Source: JBICHN01 sp043101845
Lineage (GTDB): Bacteria; Planctomycetota; Phycisphaerae; Phycisphaerales; UBA5793
Length of the DNA stretch: 64,000 bases
Reading direction: 5' to 3'
Assembly: GCA_043101845.1 (NCBI GenBank)
Contig: JBICHN010000011.1
Coordinates: 1,922,001-1,986,000, forward strand
Under the pieces are notes generated by a model that saw nothing but the letters and a program-made list of their open reading frames with translations, was not told the origin of the DNA and made no database searches. Of the stretch, positions 53,900 to 62,403 are shown piece by piece. The position numbers and the translations under genes are program-made. The stretch's first letter is position 1. The number at the start of each line of letters is the position of its first letter.

Positions 53900-54766
53900 T
53901 CAGGCGCGGCTTCGCCGGGACTCCGAGGGCTCAACGATTGTCGCATCATCGGCCGAATCCGCGGCGCCGTCGTCCGGGTAGTCATGATTAGCTCCCGACT
54001 CGGCGACGAGCCGGGTCGCCCGGTAAAGGCTGCGTACTGTGCCCGCGTCGGTCCACCATCCGGGATGCACAGACCACTCGAGGAGGTCTCGCTCGAGGTA
54101 CAGGTTGTTCACATCCGTGATCTCGTACTCGTTCCGCTTCGATGGCTCGAGCGATTCGATGAGTTCAAAGACGGAAGCGTCGTAGAGGTAATACCCCATC
54201 ACCGCGAGGCGGCTCGGTGGCGAATCGGGCTTCTCGATGATCTCCGCCAGCCGCCCCGACTGTTCATCGAATCGAGCAACGCCGAAGCGAGAAGGGTCAT
54301 TCACCTCACTGAGCAGGATGCGCGCGCCGCGCCCGGCGTTCGCCTCGAGCTGCCGAGCGAAGGCCTCGACCGCAGGCCGGATCCCATACTGTACGATGTT
54401 GTCGCCGAGGCCTACGACGACGGGCAGACCGTCCGCGAAGTCCTCCGCCAGCCTCAGGGCGTCAGCGATCCCCCGCGGCCCCTCCTGGTAGGCGTACGCG
54501 AGCTCCTTGAGCCCAAACTCGGCGCCGGCGCCGAGCAGATCGACGAACGATCCGGCGGAGTTCCCGCCGCACACGAGGAGAATCTCTTCGATCCCCGCCC
54601 GTCGGAGGAGTTCAATCGGGTAGTACACCATCGGTCGGTCGTAGACCGGCAGAAGATGCTTGTTCGTCACGCGGGTCATGGGCAGCAGGCGCGTCCCGGC
54701 GCCGCCCGCAAGAATGACGCCCTTCATCGGTGTCGGCGCGGGTTCGATGTCGGTCGAGGTGGTCAT
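53900..54766 (-). CDS. Glucose-1-phosphate thymidylyltransferase-like nucleotidyltransferase
   Basis: 288 aa from ATG at 54766 with GGGGGA upstream (ATG at 54727 is an alternative). Signature MKGVILAGGAGTRLLPMTRV then NKHLLPVYDRPMVYYPI, GLGDNIVQYG (Asp for Mg) and IIEKPDSPPSRLAVMGYYLY. RmlA/StrD-type enzymes make dTDP- or UDP-glucose for surface polysaccharides. The C-terminal ~35 residues are acidic and not typical. No dTDP-rhamnose genes follow, so the pathway is unassigned. Confidence 0.9.
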   Translation of the reverse strand: MTTSTDIEPAPTPMKGVILAGGAGTRLLPMTRVTNKHLLPVYDRPMVYYPIELLRRAGIEEILLVCGGNSAGSFVDLLGAGAEFGLKELAYAYQEGPRGIADALRLAEDFADGLPVVVGLGDNIVQYGIRPAVEAFARQLEANAGRGARILLSEVNDPSRFGVARFDEQSGRLAEIIEKPDSPPSRLAVMGYYLYDASVFELIESLEPSKRNEYEITDVNNLYLERDLLEWSVHPGWWTDAGTVRSLYRATRLVAESGANHDYPDDGAADSADDATIVEPSESRRSRA

Positions 54767-54787
54767 CCGATCCCCCAGATCACGCTC

Positions 54788-54793
54788 ATTGTA
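54788..54793 (-). promoter_or_regulatory. Putative -10 element of the nucleotidyltransferase gene
   Basis: TACAAT on the minus strand, 21 nt before the ATG at 54766. This leaves a short 5' leader containing GGGGGA, in contrast with the leaderless genes. Confidence 0.45.
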
Positions 54794-54855
54794 TTCGGAG
54801 GATTGAACGCTCGACGCGACCAGGGGGCCGCGTTGCGCAGGGCCGCAGTCTTCGG

Positions 54856-54861
54856 TACACT
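54856..54861 (+). promoter_or_regulatory. Putative -10 element of leaderless M28 peptidase gene
   Basis: TACACT, 6 nt before the ATG at 54868; no Shine-Dalgarno. Confidence 0.45.
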
Positions 54862-54867
54862 CGTGGC

Positions 54868-56262
54868 ATGACTCCTTCCCTTCGCATCGTCTTCACCCTC
54901 CTCTTCGGCATCGCGATCGACACGACGACCTGCGGGGCGTCGCTCGAATCGCCTGAGCCCCCCACGGAAGCCATCGCGGGCCTGCTCGACGAGGTCTCCG
55001 AAGAGAATCTGCATCACATCGTTTCCAGTCTGGCGGCGTTCGGAACGCGACACACGCTCTCCGACACCGAGTCGGACGAACGCGGAATCGGCGCCGCCCG
55101 TCGATGGATCTTCGCGGAGTTTGAAAGGTATGCGGCGGACAGCGGTCGATCGGACGAAGGGCCGGAAGCGATACAGGTCTACTTCGACTCCTACGACTAC
55201 GGACCAGACCGACGGCGCGTTGATCGGCCAATTGAAGTGGTGAATGTCGTGATGGAGGTCCCGGGCGTCATGCCTGAGGCGCGTACGCGTCGGTACTACA
55301 TCATCGGTCACTATGACAGCCGCGCGTCGTCGGCGATGGATATCGAATCGCATGCTCCCGGCGCCAACGATGACGCGTCCGGTGTCGCCGCGACGATGGA
55401 ACTCGCGCGCGTCATGTCCAGGCTCCAGTTCGATGCGACCCTCGTCTTCATGGCGACGGCGGGCGAAGAACAGGGGCTTCTCGGCGCTCGACTCCACGCC
55501 GACCGGGCCGCGAAGGAAGGGCTCGACATTCGCGCCGTGCTGTCGAACGACATCATCGGCGATCCCACGGCGCCGTCCGGGGCGCGGCACGACACCCGGG
55601 TTCGCGTGTTCTCGGAGGGCGTTCCTCGACGCGCCGACGCCTCGGAGCTCGCGCGCCTTCGATCGCTCGCCGGTGAGCACGACTCTTCTTCGCGTCAGCT
55701 TGCGCGGTACATCGCAGAGATCGCCGAGTGGCATGAGCTTCCAGTCCGACCCATGCTCGTCTTTCGACCCGATCGTTTCCTGCGCGGCGGCGACCATAGC
55801 GCCTTCAACGACGCCGGCTTCGCAGCGGTGCGATTCTGTGAGGTCGAAGAGAACTACACGCGCCAGCACCAGGATCTGCGGACCGAGGACGGCGTCGAAT
55901 ATGGCGACACGGTTGACCATGTGGATATGGCGTACCTCGCGAATGTCACGCGTTTGAACGGCGCCACGCTTGCCAGTCTGGCGAACGCGCCTTCGGAGCC
56001 CGGAAACGCGCGAATCATCACCGCGGGTCTGTCGAACGACACGACGCTCCGCTGGGACGCAGCGCCCGAGTTGGATGTCGCCGGGTACGAAGTGGTGTGG
56101 CGTGAAACCACGAGTCCGGTGTGGACGCATTCCGACGATGTCGGCGACGCGACGGAGACGACGCTCCCTCTCAGCAAAGACAACTACTTCTTCGGCGTGC
56201 GCTCCTACGACGAAGCCGGGTTTCGGAGTCCGGTCGCGTGGCCGATCGCGGCGCCGCGTTAG
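54868..56262 (+). CDS. Secreted M28-family zinc peptidase with fibronectin-like C-terminus
   Basis: 464 aa. Signal peptide (LRIVFTLLFGIAIDTTTCGA). Metal ligands in order: His in YIIGHYDSRAS, Asp in PGANDDASGVAATMEL, Glu-Glu in ATAGEEQGLLGAR, Asp in LSNDIIGD and His in RGGDHSAFNDAGFAAVRF. All five positions expected for an M28 aminopeptidase are present. The C-terminal ~90 residues (TTLRWDAAPELDVAGYEVVW) form a fibronectin type III-like domain. It probably trims peptides outside the cytoplasm. Its stop overlaps the convergent TlpA-like gene by 4 nt. Confidence 0.92.
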   Translation: MTPSLRIVFTLLFGIAIDTTTCGASLESPEPPTEAIAGLLDEVSEENLHHIVSSLAAFGTRHTLSDTESDERGIGAARRWIFAEFERYAADSGRSDEGPEAIQVYFDSYDYGPDRRRVDRPIEVVNVVMEVPGVMPEARTRRYYIIGHYDSRASSAMDIESHAPGANDDASGVAATMELARVMSRLQFDATLVFMATAGEEQGLLGARLHADRAAKEGLDIRAVLSNDIIGDPTAPSGARHDTRVRVFSEGVPRRADASELARLRSLAGEHDSSSRQLARYIAEIAEWHELPVRPMLVFRPDRFLRGGDHSAFNDAGFAAVRFCEVEENYTRQHQDLRTEDGVEYGDTVDHVDMAYLANVTRLNGATLASLANAPSEPGNARIITAGLSNDTTLRWDAAPELDVAGYEVVWRETTSPVWTHSDDVGDATETTLPLSKDNYFFGVRSYDEAGFRSPVAWPIAAPR

Positions 56263-57221
56263 CCGTCGGCTTGCTTCGACACTTTGATCGCCTCGGCGAC
56301 GGTCTCACGCAGATTGTGCGGGTAGAAATCGTGGCGAAGCATCCCGTCGCGATCGATGAGGAAGAGACGCGGAAGTGACGAAATCCCCGTGATCTCCGCC
56401 CAGTACTCTTTTCCCTGCGCACTTGACGGAGCGTGGATCTGTGGCCAGTCGAGACGCTCGTCTTCGATCGCGGTTCGGGCGCGCGCGATGTCTTCGTCGA
56501 AGTTGACGCCGATGATCACGAGCCCTTCTGACGCGAACTCGGAGTGGGTATCGCGCAGCTCCGGCATCTTCGCCATGCAGGGGCCGCACCAGGTGGCCCA
56601 GCAGTCGATGAGCACCACCTTGCCTTGGAGATCGTCGGATCGGATGACCGTTCCATCCATGAGCGGGAGTTCAAATTTCATCGGCTCGCCAACGACCGGG
56701 AGCGGGAGCGTCGACGCGCCATCCGCGGAGGCGAGTCTGGACGCCTCGGCGGCGCGTTGCTTCTTCCCTTCGAAATCGAGCGACGCGAACCCGAGACGCG
56801 CAATCGCGTTGACACCCCCGGCGTCCGATGGATTGATCCGCCAGGTCGTCAGTTCAGTGTGTCCGTTCGACATACTGCTCCGGGAGCCGCCACTGATCAT
56901 CTCATTCTCGGCGGTCAACAGGTAGGGCTGAAACTCCGGCTTCTTCGACCCCGCTTCATCCGGACCGACAATCCGGAACTGCTGGATGACCGCGAGTTCC
57001 TTGGGCGAGATGTGAAGCGTGACGGCGCCCGTGCCGACCAGGCGGGAGAATACGCTGTCGGGAATTGAGCGGGTGACATCCTGCGGTTCGAACTCCCATT
57101 TCCATCCCGAAGGCAACTCGACTTCCTGCCCCATGGCGCGGGGATGAGCGAACACCAGAACTCCAGCCGTGATGAGCAGAATCTGAACCCGGTTCCGGAT
57201 CGCACGCCTGGTCGAACCCAT
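56259..57221 (-). CDS. TlpA-like exported thioredoxin-fold protein
   Basis: 320 aa from ATG at 57221 with GGGAGGG 7 nt upstream. Signal peptide (ILLITAGVLVFAHPRAMGQ). Residues ~30-170 are an unrecognised N-terminal domain. Residues ~175-320 are a TlpA/ResA domain with active site CWATWCGPCMAKMP and the cis-Pro loop ISSLPRLFLIDRDG. It is probably a thiol-disulfide oxidoreductase outside the cytoplasm. Divergent from the coiled-coil gene. Confidence 0.85.
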   Translation of the reverse strand: MGSTRRAIRNRVQILLITAGVLVFAHPRAMGQEVELPSGWKWEFEPQDVTRSIPDSVFSRLVGTGAVTLHISPKELAVIQQFRIVGPDEAGSKKPEFQPYLLTAENEMISGGSRSSMSNGHTELTTWRINPSDAGGVNAIARLGFASLDFEGKKQRAAEASRLASADGASTLPLPVVGEPMKFELPLMDGTVIRSDDLQGKVVLIDCWATWCGPCMAKMPELRDTHSEFASEGLVIIGVNFDEDIARARTAIEDERLDWPQIHAPSSAQGKEYWAEITGISSLPRLFLIDRDGMLRHDFYPHNLRETVAEAIKVSKQADG

Positions 57222-57332
57222 TTCGAATCCCTCCCAATGAAGAGTCAATCTATCGCCAGCCTGTGTCGAGCGTGTATTCTCTAGAGAGCCATTCGTGAAC
57301 GCAAGCGCCCGCGATGAAGGAGGAGGAGAGCG

Positions 57333-58859
57333 ATGACCGGCAATCTGCCCAACCAGATTCATTCCCGCTCGCACGCGACCGACCGCATCGGCGGCATTCA
57401 AGTCTTGCTCGCGGCAGGATTGTTCGTCATTACTTCCTGGTCGGTCAGCGGCGAGACGGCGCCGCCCGGCGCCGTTGAGCTTCAGGCGGTTGTCGCGGAT
57501 CACCATCACCTCCAGCCGGACCGCGACGATGAACTGGCCGAGCGTGCACGCCATGTTGACGAGCTCGCTATGGAATTGCGGCGCGCCGTGGATGAGGAGC
57601 GGCACGAAGACGCCGAAGCGCTCGAACGCGAGATTCGGCTCATTCGGGATGAAATGGCCTCGATCGAACGGGAACGCGCCGACCAGGGTCACGAAGACGC
57701 ACGGCGCGAGATGGAGCGGCGCCGACACGAGGTCGAGCGGGAGCTCGACGAGGTCCGGCGCCGGATGGAGCGCGCCATTGAGTCCGGCGCGCGAGAGGAG
57801 GCGCACGAACTCGAGCTCTATCGGGATGAGCTTCGACACGAGATCGCGCAGATCGAGGAGGAGTTCGCGCTCTATCGGATGGAGCGTGAGGCGGAAGCGC
57901 GTGAGCATCGCGGAGAATTGGAATCCGCCGCCGAGGTGTGGCGTGAGATTGAAGCCCGTCGCCACCGACTCGACGATGAGAACCTCGCGCGCGATCAGCA
58001 TCGTGTCGAGCAGGAACGACTCCGTCTGCAGCACGAGATTGAGCAGACGCGGCGCCGCGCTGAGTACGCGGCGAGTACGGGGAACCGTGAAGACGCCGTC
58101 GAGGCGCGGCGCCACTACGAAGCGCTCGCGCATGAACTCGAAATGCTTGGGCGTCACGAGTCCCTCATGCGCGATGAAGGTCGACTCCGTCGCCTCGAAC
58201 GCGCCGGTCGCGCGGATGAGGCCGAGGAACTCGCGAGAGATCTCGAGCGACGCCATCTCGAACTGGAGCGAGCTGATCACGAGCGCGCTGACGCGGAGCT
58301 CAGACACGAACGGGCGCGACTCGAGCGCGCCATGGATGAACTTTCACACCACCGAGAGATCGCCGCCAACGAGGGTCGCCGCGACGAAGTTCGTGCGCTC
58401 GACGCTCGCCGGGAAGCCATCGAGCGGGAACTCGTGCGTCTCGACCACGAACGCGGAATGCGCGATCTCGAGCGCGACGCTCATCGTCTCGAAGAACTCG
58501 GAAGGGTTCGCGAAGCCGGGGAACTCTGGCGTCGAATTGAGGCCGAGCGTGATGAGATGCGTCATGGTGAGTTCGGGAATGAACGCGGCGAACTCGAGCG
58601 GCTCGAACTGATGAGCATCGCGGCTGACCATCTGCGCGAGGCAGGAGCCCATGATCTCGCCGATTTGGTGATGCGTGAGATCGAGGAGCGGCGAGACGCC
58701 GCGAACGATCGCAATCAATGGCGTGGAGACTCAGGCGATCATGAGCGTTCGGAACGCGTGCTCCACCGACTCGAAGAACTCATGCGCGAAGTCCAGGAGC
58801 TGCGGCACGAGGTGCATCGACTCCAGGACGAGCGTCAACGAGACCGCGACGAGCCGTGA
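57333..58859 (+). CDS. Exported, highly charged coiled-coil/helical-hairpin repeat protein
   Basis: 508 aa. N-terminal hydrophobic export signal (GGIQVLLAAGLFVITSWSVSG), then almost uninterrupted helix very rich in Glu, Arg, Asp and His. Recurring turns of the form G-R-x-[DE]-E-A-x-x-L (GAREEAHELE, GNREDAVEAR, GRADEAEELA, GRRDEVRALD, GRVREAGELW) appear about eight times at irregular 40-60 residue spacing. The chain therefore looks like TPR-like helical hairpins joined by coiled-coil. The ATG is preceded by AAGGAGGAGGAG, the strongest ribosome site in the window. A TATTCT at 57275-57280 may be its -10. Function unknown; it may be a structural or scaffolding envelope protein. Its 3' end overlaps the convergent membrane gene by 25 nt. 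Confidence 0.75.
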   Translation: MTGNLPNQIHSRSHATDRIGGIQVLLAAGLFVITSWSVSGETAPPGAVELQAVVADHHHLQPDRDDELAERARHVDELAMELRRAVDEERHEDAEALEREIRLIRDEMASIERERADQGHEDARREMERRRHEVERELDEVRRRMERAIESGAREEAHELELYRDELRHEIAQIEEEFALYRMEREAEAREHRGELESAAEVWREIEARRHRLDDENLARDQHRVEQERLRLQHEIEQTRRRAEYAASTGNREDAVEARRHYEALAHELEMLGRHESLMRDEGRLRRLERAGRADEAEELARDLERRHLELERADHERADAELRHERARLERAMDELSHHREIAANEGRRDEVRALDARREAIERELVRLDHERGMRDLERDAHRLEELGRVREAGELWRRIEAERDEMRHGEFGNERGELERLELMSIAADHLREAGAHDLADLVMREIEERRDAANDRNQWRGDSGDHERSERVLHRLEELMREVQELRHEVHRLQDERQRDRDEP

Positions 58860-59185
58860 CGGTGGGCGCTGTAGTAGTCTTCGTTCACCATTGGAGTTTG
58901 CCCTGTAGAAGTCCGGCGAACCAGGAGCTTCTCGGCGACGAGACGCGACGCGACGCGCTGCACGAACTTCGATCGAACGAGGATCGTGAGGGGAATGATC
59001 GCCTTCATGATCCCGATTCGCGAGAGTAGGATGGCGCTTACGGCGGCTCCGGCGGCGACCCCGAGGGCATGCTCGCTCACGAACGAGCGAGCGCGCTCGG
59101 TGATCACCGTGGTCGCCGGTTCAGCGGTCACGAGCCGGCTCTTCGCGAGATCGACCTCCGCCCGCCGCATCTCGAGCGGCGTCAT
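58835..59185 (-). CDS. Small membrane protein, third gene of yqjD/yqjE-like cluster
   Basis: 116 aa from ATG at 59185 (ATGA overlap with the upstream gene; a GTG at 59218 inside it is less likely). N-terminal charged helix (MTPLEMRRAEVDLAKSRLV), one or two membrane segments (LGVAAGAAVSAILLSRIG; AIIPLTILVRSKFVQRV) and a polar tail. Its place after DUF883- and YqjE-like genes matches yqjK in enterobacteria, but sequence identity with YqjK is not evident. Confidence 0.6.
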   Translation of the reverse strand: MTPLEMRRAEVDLAKSRLVTAEPATTVITERARSFVSEHALGVAAGAAVSAILLSRIGIMKAIIPLTILVRSKFVQRVASRLVAEKLLVRRTSTGQTPMVNEDYYSAHRHGSSRSR

Positions 59186-59466
59186 CCGTCGTGGTCGCGT
59201 TGGCGCTTGATAATCCACCAGAGCACTCCCGCCCCGAGGCAGCAGATGAACCCGCAGATCGCGGCGGCGATCGACGGGTGAACAATCAGTATGAGACCCA
59301 GAAACAGGGCGATCAACAACAGACCGGCGCCCGCCAGAATCAGCGACACCGCGATAACGAGCAGCGCCGCGAGTCCGCTGAGCCGGACGAGATGCTCGCG
59401 AAGCAGCCGACCCTCCGCCTCGGCGAGATCCGCCGCGCGGGCGATGATCTGACCGATCGAGTTCAG
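59182..59466 (-). CDS. YqjE/holin-superfamily-like membrane protein with CTG start
   Basis: 94 aa. The frame is closed upstream by the stop of the DUF883 gene (59470-59472), and its first usable codon is CTG at 59466, with AAGGAG 7 nt upstream. Sequence begins LNSIGQIIARAADLAEAEGR, then two hydrophobic segments (LAALLVIAVSLILAGAGLLL; AAAICGFICCLGAGVLWW) and a basic tail (IIKRQRDHDG). An amphipathic helix plus a membrane hairpin is the layout of YqjE/phage-holin-III-like proteins. The stop overlaps the next ATG. The coupling at both ends supports a real gene despite the rare start. Confidence 0.65.
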   Translation of the reverse strand: MNSIGQIIARAADLAEAEGRLLREHLVRLSGLAALLVIAVSLILAGAGLLLIALFLGLILIVHPSIAAAICGFICCLGAGVLWWIIKRQRDHDG

Positions 59467-59469
59467 AGG

Positions 59470-59829
59470 TCAGCTCCTTCGCCGGAACAGGAAGGCGCCG
59501 AGCACCATGCCTGCGGCGACGGCGAAGCCCATGCTCTCGAACGGCTTCTCACGAATGCGCGTCTCGACATAGTCTTTCGCGTCATGACCCCGCGCCGCCG
59601 CGGCGTCCTTCGTTTCACCGACCTTCTGCGCGACGCGATCGCGCGCCTCGACCGCAGCCGCGCTACTGGCGCCCGCGAGATCGCTCATCAGCGTCCGCAG
59701 GTCGGTCTTCAGGTCTTCAAAGTCGGCCTTGAGCGCATCGATGTCGTCCCGCACATCGATTTCCTTCGACTTCGTCGATGAACGATTTGCAGTTGAAGTT
59801 GATGTACTGGATGAACTGGAGCCCGCCAC
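59470..59829 (-). CDS. DUF883 (YqjD/ElaB-like) membrane-anchored protein
   Basis: 119 aa from GTG at 59829 with GGGGAGG 7 nt upstream; earlier residues of the frame do not look conserved. Ser/Thr-rich start, amphipathic helices (DIDALKADFEDLKTDLRTLM; VEARDRVAQKVGETKDAAA) and a C-terminal glycine-zipper membrane segment ending in basic residues (GFAVAAGMVLGAFLFRRRS). In E. coli such proteins anchor ribosomes at the membrane in stationary phase. First gene of the three-gene cluster. Confidence 0.82.
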   Translation of the reverse strand: MAGSSSSSTSTSTANRSSTKSKEIDVRDDIDALKADFEDLKTDLRTLMSDLAGASSAAAVEARDRVAQKVGETKDAAAARGHDAKDYVETRIREKPFESMGFAVAAGMVLGAFLFRRRS

Positions 59830-60082
59830 GGTAAATCCTCCCCGGGGTTCGAGGTCCTTCGTTGATTCCGGCTTGTCCGATCGGATACGCTGCAGTCGAT
59901 TCCTCGTCCGCCCCGTCTCCAACTGACCATAGTGGGGTTGACCCGCCCACCCCAAACCGAACAACAACCACGGCGGTCTATGAAGAGTATTTCATCACGC
60001 CAGCCAATCATCGCCGTCTTCAATCACTCCAGGTTGCGCCCAATGGCTCGAGCCACGCCTACGCAAGAAGATTCAGGGACTC

Positions 60083-60610
60083 ATGAAACGAACGCTGCTC
60101 ATTCTCCGACATGGGAAATCGTCCTGGGCGGACACCGGCCTGAGCGATCATGATCGACCACTCAAACTCCGGGGCAAGATGGACGCGCCCCGCATGGCCA
60201 TGCTCATGCAATCCGAAGAGATCATTCCCGATCGCATTCTCTCCTCGACCGCTGTCAGGGCTCGTCGCACGGCGGAGCTTGTCGCGTCCGTCTTCGGGCG
60301 GGATGCGACGGATGTGGAACTCGTGGCTTCGCTCTATCTCGCCGAGCCGGAGGAGATCGTGCAGTTGCTCGGATCGCTTCCCGACGACTGCGAGCGGCCG
60401 CTGATCGTCGGACACAACCCTGGCCTAGAGGATCTCGTCGAATCCCTCACGGGAGCCCGACGACGCATGACGACGGCCGCGCTGGCTCGGGTTGACCTCG
60501 AACTCGACAAGTGGAGTGATCTCGAGGCGAACCCGACGAAGACGATGGATTCGAAGGTCTGGCGGCCATCGGAGCTTGACGATCTGCCAGAAATCACGCG
60601 GCGGCCTTGA
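60083..60610 (+). CDS. sixA: Phosphohistidine phosphatase SixA-like
   Basis: 175 aa histidine-phosphatase fold. Catalytic RHG at residues 9-11 (LLILRHGKSSWAD), the downstream Arg in LSSTAVRARRTAEL and the second His in LIVGHNPGLEDL. SixA dephosphorylates phosphohistidine on signalling or PTS proteins. Single gene, convergent with the TPR lipoprotein gene 10 nt away. Confidence 0.9.
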   Translation: MKRTLLILRHGKSSWADTGLSDHDRPLKLRGKMDAPRMAMLMQSEEIIPDRILSSTAVRARRTAELVASVFGRDATDVELVASLYLAEPEEIVQLLGSLPDDCERPLIVGHNPGLEDLVESLTGARRRMTTAALARVDLELDKWSDLEANPTKTMDSKVWRPSELDDLPEITRRP

Positions 60611-60620
60611 CGACCCCTCG

Positions 60621-61148
60621 TCAGTCCATCGGCCCACCGACCTCAAGCTCGGTCAGGCGACGCTTCGCGCGCTTGATGCGCGACGACTCCGGATATCGCA
60701 GCAACAATTGCCGATAGGTCGACATCGCGGCGGCCCGCTCACCAAGCCGGTCGTAGGCATGCGCGAGCCAGAAGAGTACATCGGCCGCGTGCGGTGTACG
60801 CGACCAGCCGTCAATCGCCTGCGCTTCGGCGAGGACCCGGGCCGCGTCCTCGGGGCGATTTTCGGTCACCAGAAGTTGAAACGCGCGGTCAACGAGTTCG
60901 GCGACGCGGGCGTCCGGACTCTCGCGGACCGTCCGTTCCCCGGCGTCCGGGGGCGCGCTGGGCGCCAGCGGTGACACGAGCGCCGAGCCGCCAGCGTTGC
61001 GAGCATTGTCATACGGCGAGCTGCAGGCTCCGAGAACGAAGACCGTCGCAAGCAGCGCGCAAGATAGAACAACCCGCGCCGCGCTGCATCGGCGCAACCG
61101 GGGTGTTCGCCACTCCGTACCTGGCACATGCTCCGCCGTTCCGCTCAT
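60621..61148 (-). CDS. TPR-containing lipoprotein
   Basis: 175 aa. N-terminal signal with lipobox VFVLGAC near residue 42; the leader is long, so a later start is possible. After a Pro/Ala-rich linker, residues ~85-170 contain TPR-like helices (VLFWLAHAYDRLGERAAAMS then TYRQLLLRYPESSRIKRAKR), similar to YbgF/BamD-type tail repeats. It lies 13 nt after the anti-sigma gene and is probably in its operon. Confidence 0.75.
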   Translation of the reverse strand: MSGTAEHVPGTEWRTPRLRRCSAARVVLSCALLATVFVLGACSSPYDNARNAGGSALVSPLAPSAPPDAGERTVRESPDARVAELVDRAFQLLVTENRPEDAARVLAEAQAIDGWSRTPHAADVLFWLAHAYDRLGERAAAMSTYRQLLLRYPESSRIKRAKRRLTELEVGGPMD

Positions 61149-61161
61149 CGTTCGCCGCCGA

Positions 61162-62334
61162 TCAGTCCTCCGCCGTGAGACGCTCCGTCAATCCTTCGAG
61201 CCGCTGCGGCAAATCCGTCTCTTCGATCATCTGCTGCACGCTTCGGAGCTCTTGCTGATCGACCGGGCCACTCATCCACTCAAGCGTGCTCCATGCCTGG
61301 CCGACCACGGCCGCGTCGTCCGGATCGTCGAGCGCCTGCTTCATATCCGCGAGTCGCTCGAGCACATCATCGCTCTCGAGCACGCGGCCGAGCGTGTACA
61401 CATCGGCGTATGAGTCCGTGTCCGCGGCTTTCAGGACGCTCAGAATGACGGACGCCTCGTAGATGACATCGGCCGGTTCGATCGGATTCCACCACTCCGC
61501 CGCGGCGAGATACTCGGGCTGACGCCCGGCGTCGATCGATCGTCGCGGTCCCTCAACCGCGGTCGCGTTCATCTCGGCATCATCTGACGCGTCGTCCATC
61601 GCCATGGACTCACGCCGCAATTCGTCGAAATCCACAAGCGTCCACGCCGCCATCGCTTCCGATGATGGATTCGCGCGGGAACGGGTTACGTCCGCCGCCG
61701 ACCAATCGATCACCTCAAGCCACTCCGCCCCCTGATCGGCGGCGCCGCGGGTAAACGAGGTCCACCGATTCAACTGTTCGTCGAGACGAGCCACGGAATG
61801 ACGGGCGAGTCGAAGCACCGACGCCGGATCCACCGCATCGACCGAATTGTCGGATTCGTTCAGCGCCACCACCAATGGAGGCGTCGGCGTCTCTTCCGCC
61901 CCGGTTTCGTCAACGCGAGGCTCAACCCCGACATCGGGGGATGCATCATTCGTCGCGAACTCCGGTCCAGTCCGGTCAATGAGATCCACCGAAGGACCCA
62001 GCATGAATACAAAGCCGGCGATGAACATCGCCGCGACGGCGACCATCCACCCGGACACCGCGACAAGCCGCCAGCGACGCGTCCGCGCCTCGTGCGCGTC
62101 GCGATCGAATACCTCGGCCCAGATTCGACGCTCGAGTGACTCCGGCCAGGATTCCTCTGATGCCACCGTCGCGTCGACGAGACTGTCGAGTCCTTCGAAT
62201 TCGTCGAGCGTGCGACGACACTCGGCGCAATGACTCAAATGAGCCTCCGCGAGTCGACGCGTCTCCTGGTCGACTTCGTCGTCGATCAGGCCGCTCAGAA
62301 CCGCCGCGATGTCATCACAGTTGAACCGTTCCAT
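61162..62334 (-). CDS. Membrane anti-sigma factor with zinc-finger (HC2-like) domain
   Basis: 390 aa from ATG at 62334. Residues 1-45 contain the anti-sigma zinc module with HLSHCAECRRTL (HxxxCxxC). One membrane segment (LVAVSGWMVAVAAMFIAGFVF) is near residue 100. The ~270-residue external part has no recognised domain and several Trp/Asp-rich stretches. It should hold the ECF sigma factor encoded 69 nt upstream and release it on an external signal. Confidence 0.85.
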   Translation of the reverse strand: MERFNCDDIAAVLSGLIDDEVDQETRRLAEAHLSHCAECRRTLDEFEGLDSLVDATVASEESWPESLERRIWAEVFDRDAHEARTRRWRLVAVSGWMVAVAAMFIAGFVFMLGPSVDLIDRTGPEFATNDASPDVGVEPRVDETGAEETPTPPLVVALNESDNSVDAVDPASVLRLARHSVARLDEQLNRWTSFTRGAADQGAEWLEVIDWSAADVTRSRANPSSEAMAAWTLVDFDELRRESMAMDDASDDAEMNATAVEGPRRSIDAGRQPEYLAAAEWWNPIEPADVIYEASVILSVLKAADTDSYADVYTLGRVLESDDVLERLADMKQALDDPDDAAVVGQAWSTLEWMSGPVDQQELRSVQQMIEETDLPQRLEGLTERLTAED

Positions 62335-62403
62335 GTCACTCAAACCTGCTCGTCCGATTCTCCATCCGAATGCGGGCGGCCGGAGCCGCCCTCGTCCGCC
62401 AGT

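Noticed and set aside
53522..54871. 449-codon plus-strand frame opposite the ferredoxin and nucleotidyltransferase genes
   Set aside because: It runs through two genes with clear motifs on the other strand and has no motif of its own.
54763..56130. 455-codon minus-strand frame opposite the M28 peptidase
   Set aside because: Antisense shadow of a gene with all metal ligands conserved.
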